From the NCBI GenBank assembly GCA_025041175.1, contig JAKCFJ010000001.1:1798001-1862000 (forward strand): a stretch of 64,000 nucleotides of DNA, read 5' to 3'. The DNA is from Halobacteriales archaeon YIM A00010 (GTDB taxonomy: Archaea > Halobacteriota > Halobacteria > Halobacteriales > Haloarculaceae). Shown in pieces: positions 61,053 to 64,000 of the stretch (within the stretch, counting starts at the first letter, position 1; every line of letters starts with the position of its first letter). The notes below the pieces were generated by a model. That model worked only from the letters and a program-made list of their open reading frames with translations, was not told where the DNA came from and searched no databases. The position numbers were made by a program, and so were the translations under genes.

Positions 61053-61649
61053 TCACTCCGAGAGTTGAACGATCACGATCGTGCCGGCAAGAAGCGCCAA
61101 CAGGCCGAGCACGATGCGCAGTCCGCCGGCAACGAGCACCGAGGAGACGGCGAGCGCAACGGCGATCGCTCCGAACACGACCGCCGGGAGCGTGCGCCGG
61201 ATCGTCTGCTCGTCGATAGTTGGTCGTGCGCCCGGCGGGGCTGGTGAGGGCGAGGGACCCCCGCTCGTTCGTCGTGGGCGTCTGTTCGAGACCGACAAGG
61301 TCGAGTCGATGTTGACCGACGCGTGGTTCGGCGCAGTCGGTTCGATAGAAACCGGAACGAACCGCTTTTCGCTGCCGTACGCGGTTGCGATGGTCAGCTC
61401 TCCGCTGACTGCGATGCCCGAGGAAACCGGGATCGTGATCGAAAGCGTCTCTCCCCGTTCGATGTAGTAGTTGGTGGCGTTGAGGGACGCCACCTCCGAC
61501 AGCTCCGCATCGAGGTTGAGATACACGTGGGTCGACTCACCGTGGTTTCTCAGGACGACACCGAACGCTCCTTGAGTCCCGAACTCGTCAGGAACCCTGA
61601 GCGTGTGCATTCCCTCCGGATTGACATCTACGGTGAGACTCTCCTGCAC
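61053..61649 (-). CDS. Haloarchaeal membrane-anchored protein of unknown function
   Basis: A 198-residue protein starting at GTG 61649 (VQESLTVDVNPEGMHTLRV). Residues 1-105 form a beta-sandwich-like domain (GVVLRNHGESTHVYLNLDAE; YYIERGETLSITIPVSSG; LTIATAYGSEKRFVPVSIE). A proline-rich linker follows (PSPSPAPPGARPT). Two C-terminal hydrophobic helices (AVVFGAIAVALAVSSVLVAG and IVLGLLALLAGTIVIVQL) anchor it. No known family is recognised. It may face the cell exterior. Confidence 0.65.
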   Translation of the reverse strand: MQESLTVDVNPEGMHTLRVPDEFGTQGAFGVVLRNHGESTHVYLNLDAELSEVASLNATNYYIERGETLSITIPVSSGIAVSGELTIATAYGSEKRFVPVSIEPTAPNHASVNIDSTLSVSNRRPRRTSGGPSPSPAPPGARPTIDEQTIRRTLPAVVFGAIAVALAVSSVLVAGGLRIVLGLLALLAGTIVIVQLSE

Positions 61650-61700
61650 AGGTTACTTAAAGGGGTGTGGGCGTAAAAAAAGTACAGGTAGAGGCACTCC

Positions 61701-61895
61701 TCACTCGCGCATGTCGGGCGGCAGTAAGTTCGGGATCCCGTCCGTGATCGGGTACTCAGTGCCACACTCGGTGCACGTGAGCTGTCCCTCCAAGACCTCC
61801 GTCACCGCTTCGTTTTGGTCTTCTCGAGTCACCTCCAGCTCGAGTTCTTCTTTGTCGAGAGGACAACACAAGATGTCCATCAACGTCTCTTTCAT
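61701..61895 (-). CDS. Trm112-family methyltransferase activator
   Basis: A 64-residue zinc-binding protein: MKETLMDILCCPLDKEELEL, GQLTCTECGTEYPITDGIPN and LLPPDMRE. Trm112 proteins stabilise and activate RNA and protein methyltransferases. The second zinc pair CTEC is intact; the first appears as CC in ILCCPLD. It is just upstream of the gene 61053-61649 and just downstream of purA on the same strand. Confidence 0.9.
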   Translation of the reverse strand: MKETLMDILCCPLDKEELELEVTREDQNEAVTEVLEGQLTCTECGTEYPITDGIPNLLPPDMRE

Positions 61896-61943
61896 ACTCG
61901 TTCACTCGGTGCTTCGACGCAAAAGCGTGCCGGGTCGGAGCCG

Positions 61944-63287
61944 TCAGAACGGGTCTTCGAGGACGATCGTTTCCGTCCGGCCCGGTCCGACGCCGACCGC
62001 GTAGATCGGCGTCGACAGCTCTTCGCTGATGTATTCGAGATACGTCCGTGCGGCCGCAGGCAGGGTCTCGTACCCGTTTTCGACGACGGGGTCGAACTCG
62101 GGCCAGCCGTCGAACGTCTTCGTCACGACCGAACACCGCCCCCACTGTTCGGTGGTCGGCGGCATCGAGTGCAGCGTCTCCCCGTCGAGTTCGTACGCGT
62201 GGCCGACCTGAACCTCTTCCAACCCGGCGAGTACGTCGAGGTGGTTCACAGCGAGCCCGGTGAACCCGTTCGCCCGGGCCGCGTGCCGGAGCATCGGCAT
62301 GTCGAGCCAGCCGACGCGGCGCGGTCGTCCGGTGACAGTGCCGTACTCGCCGCCCTCGTCCCGGATGTACGTGGCGGTGTCGCTCGCCTCGCGGTCGCCG
62401 CCGTCAGCCGGGGTTTGTCCCTCGACGCGCCCGAGTTCCGTCGGAAGCGGACCCGTGCCGACGCGAGAGAGATACGCCTTCACGATGCCGACGATCTCGC
62501 CGTCACCGATCGTCGCCGGGGCGAGTCCGGTCCCGGCCGGCGCGCCGGTGGCAGTGGTGTTCGAGGAGGTGACGTAGGGGTAGATGCCGTGGTCGATGTC
62601 GATGGCGGTTCCCTGCGCGCCCTCCAACATGACAGTCGCGCCCGCGTCGATCTTCGAGGACAGGAACTCACCGCAGTTGACGACCATCCCCTCGTTTTCG
62701 AGCCGCCGGGCGAAGCCGCGATACGTTTCATACAGGTGCTCCGCGTCGAACTCCTCGCCCGGATCGATGCCGTACACCTCCGTTGCGAGCGCCCGGTTGT
62801 GGGAGACGGCGTACTCGAGGCGCTTGCGCAGCACGTCGCTGTCGAGCAGATCTCCGACCCGGATCCCGCGGCGGCCCGCTTTGTCCTCGTACGTCGGACC
62901 GATCCCCCGACCGGTCGTTCCCGCCGCGAGATCGTCTTTTGCCTCCTCCTCGATCCCGTCGAGAACGCGGTGGTAGGGGAAAATCACGTGAGCGCGCGCC
63001 GCGATCCGAACGTCCGGCTCCAACCCCCGCTCTCTGAGCGTGTCGATCTCCTCGAACAGCGTTTCCGGATTGATGACACAGCCGTTGCCGATCACGCCGG
63101 TCGTTCCCCGGACGACGCCGCTCGGAACGAGCGAGAGCTTGTACGTCTCGCCGTCGTGAACAACGGTGTGTCCGGCGTTGTCCCCGCCCTGGTAACGAAC
63201 GACGATATCAGCGGAATCGCCGTACAGATCGACGATGCCGCCCTTTCCCTCGTCGCCTAGCTGTGAGCCGACGATGGTTACAGTCAT
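61944..63287 (-). CDS. purA: Adenylosuccinate synthase
   Basis: A 447-residue GTP-dependent ligase joining IMP and aspartate in AMP synthesis. Start MTVTIVGSQLGDEGKGGIVD at 63287 holds the GDEGKG P-loop. Also present: RYQGGDNAGHTVVHDG, GTTGRGIGPTYEDKAGRRG (in part), MLEGAQGTAIDIDHG and YVTSSNT, GRPRRVGWLDMPMLRHA, and NHLDVLAGLEE. The in-frame ATG at 63359 is unlikely because homology starts at 63287. Confidence 0.96.
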   Translation of the reverse strand: MTVTIVGSQLGDEGKGGIVDLYGDSADIVVRYQGGDNAGHTVVHDGETYKLSLVPSGVVRGTTGVIGNGCVINPETLFEEIDTLRERGLEPDVRIAARAHVIFPYHRVLDGIEEEAKDDLAAGTTGRGIGPTYEDKAGRRGIRVGDLLDSDVLRKRLEYAVSHNRALATEVYGIDPGEEFDAEHLYETYRGFARRLENEGMVVNCGEFLSSKIDAGATVMLEGAQGTAIDIDHGIYPYVTSSNTTATGAPAGTGLAPATIGDGEIVGIVKAYLSRVGTGPLPTELGRVEGQTPADGGDREASDTATYIRDEGGEYGTVTGRPRRVGWLDMPMLRHAARANGFTGLAVNHLDVLAGLEEVQVGHAYELDGETLHSMPPTTEQWGRCSVVTKTFDGWPEFDPVVENGYETLPAAARTYLEYISEELSTPIYAVGVGPGRTETIVLEDPF

Positions 63288-63569
63288 ACGCGGACGTTCC
63301 TGCCACCGCGCTAAACAGATTTCGATACCAGCGCCGCGCGCCCCGCCGGAGCCGCTCATCGAACAACGCTGTGTGCGTTCTCGGCGGTTGTGAATCGATT
63401 TAAGCCGCTACGGACACACGACACGATCAGGAGGGGCTGCTTGTGGATTTCAGCCAACGGCAGCCACGGGTCACAAACGTTAAACTGTGGGAAGTAATAC
63501 CACAGTACAGCTAGGTTTTTCGAGAAGACAGCAACATTTAAAGGCATCAAACACAAGTTAACAAGTGCC
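63288..63569. other. Divergent intergenic region between purA and a winged-helix regulator
   Basis: About 280 bases without a gene. The right part contains an inverted repeat ACTGTGG/CCACAGT (63484-63506) and a TATA box TTTAAA (63537-63542) placed about 28 bases before the regulator ATG, which would give a leaderless transcript. Confidence 0.5.
63484..63506. promoter_or_regulatory. Inverted repeat upstream of the winged-helix regulator
   Basis: ACTGTGG at 63484-63490 and CCACAGT at 63500-63506, separated by nine AT-rich bases, form a candidate operator roughly 30 bases upstream of the TATA box at 63537. Confidence 0.5.
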
Positions 63570-63875
63570 ATGATAGATAGGCTGGAGAAAGAGGTCGACA
63601 TGCTAGAGCGACATTTACAGGTGTTGAAGATGGTCATCAAAAACGAGCCGATCGGGATAGTGAAGATGTCCAACGAGACCGGCTATCCCCACCACAAGGT
63701 GCGGTACTCGCTCCGGGTTCTCGAAGAGGAAGACCTGATCGAGCCGTCGAGCCAGGGTGCGATCACGACCGAGCGGACCGACGAGTTCGTCAGCGATCTC
63801 GACGGAAAGCTCGACGAGATCACCATCAAGCTCGATGAGATGAAGATCGACGAGGCTGTGGAAGTCGAAGGATAG
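63570..63875 (+). CDS. Winged-helix transcriptional regulator
   Basis: A 101-residue DNA-binding protein. An N-terminal coiled-coil helix (MIDRLEKEVDMLERHLQVLK) is followed by the helix-turn-helix IGIVKMSNETGYPHHKVRYSL (in part) and RVLEEEDLIEPSSQGAITT, and a C-terminal acidic coiled coil (DLDGKLDEITIKLDEMKID). The flanking coiled coils suggest a dimer. Transcription appears leaderless, with an operator-like repeat upstream. Confidence 0.85.
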   Translation: MIDRLEKEVDMLERHLQVLKMVIKNEPIGIVKMSNETGYPHHKVRYSLRVLEEEDLIEPSSQGAITTERTDEFVSDLDGKLDEITIKLDEMKIDEAVEVEG

Positions 63876-64000
63876 TTACAGATCCGGCATTGCAACGTGA
63901 AACTGCCGCTGGCGTGCTTCGACTAGACAGAGGTGGAATCCGCTCTTTCTGGAGAGACGGACGTAGCTCGCTTTGTTTGCCCCACCGAACAGACCACCAC
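63876..64000 (-). CDS. C-terminal part of a minus-strand gene, cut by the window edge
   Basis: A TAA on the minus strand at 63876-63878 ends an open frame that runs to the window edge (about 40 residues): GLFGGANKASYVRLSRKSGF then HLCLVEARQRQFHVAMPDL. The composition is protein-like. It is convergent with the regulator gene, with no gap between the two stops. No family is recognised. Confidence 0.5.
   Translation of the reverse strand, partial: GGLFGGANKASYVRLSRKSGFHLCLVEARQRQFHVAMPDL

Overview
The window is a stretch of haloarchaeal (class Halobacteria) chromosome. The sequence is GC-rich and the predicted proteins are strongly acidic. It carries archaeal information genes: ribosomal proteins S17e, L44e and S27e, aIF2-alpha, Nop10, RNase P component 4, a family B DNA polymerase and a PAC2 proteasome-assembly chaperone. 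It also has coenzyme F420 synthesis (CofD), a geranylgeranyl reductase of the archaeal-lipid type, twin-arginine exported lipoproteins, and many translationally coupled minus- and plus-strand operons. No rRNA or tRNA gene was found. Most of the window is ordinary core and metabolic sequence, with a few short accessory or decaying patches.

Layout. 1-3.5 kb: a nucleotidyltransferase cut by the window edge, a cysteine-synthase-type PLP enzyme, a BtpA-family protein and a methyltransferase. 3.9-7.3 kb: gamma-carbonic anhydrase, a Nudix enzyme, and an amidohydrolase coupled to an HD phosphohydrolase. 7.45-10.66 kb: a plus-strand operon of four genes joined by 4-bp overlaps (cofD, Dus-like, CitG-like, DUF447). 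10.7-11.65 kb: the wreck of a CRISPR-Cas adaptation locus (3' end of cas1, cas2 with two frameshifts, three 37-nt repeats in two orientations and two half-repeats). 11.7-15.8 kb: S17e, an orphan ABC ATPase, an EMC3/DUF106 membrane protein, aspartate-semialdehyde dehydrogenase and a secreted peptidoglycan-binding-domain protein. 15.9-23.6 kb: polB with a small coupled gene, small haloarchaeal proteins, the translation cluster L44e-S27e-aIF2alpha-Nop10-PAC2, and a threonine-synthase-like protein.

23.7-28.9 kb: a complete branched-chain amino acid/amide ABC transporter (livKGFHM) whose last gene ends inside a 100-bp MITE. 29-46.7 kb: a secreted PHB-depolymerase-type esterase, membrane proteins, HD and GNAT proteins, RNase P protein 4, a PAPS-reductase-family enzyme, glutaredoxin and thioredoxin-reductase-like genes, superoxide dismutase, an acyl-CoA ligase, a 2Fe-2S ferredoxin, a geranylgeranyl reductase, cytochrome oxidase subunit II, and a fused CtaA-CtaB heme protein. 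47-48 kb: a Doc/Fic-type toxin-like gene with a tiny downstream ORF, a divergent winged-helix gene, and a second copy of the MITE. 48-54.4 kb: an oligopeptide ABC transporter (oppABCDF). 54.5-64 kb: an ABC-2 export pair, Nudix, DUF420, a DUF4097-like lipoprotein, proline dehydrogenase, HD protein, a TetR repressor with twin operators, Trm112, PurA and a winged-helix regulator.

The most unusual items are the CRISPR remnant, the MITE family, a threonine-synthase homologue that lacks the Schiff-base lysine, an AT-rich codon patch next to the YGDTDS intein site of PolB, the uncharacterised cofD-linked operon, and clusters of short perfect hairpins and palindromes. I did not find a clearly new multi-gene defence system. 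The strongest candidates for undescribed function are the cofD-linked operon and the Doc-type module.
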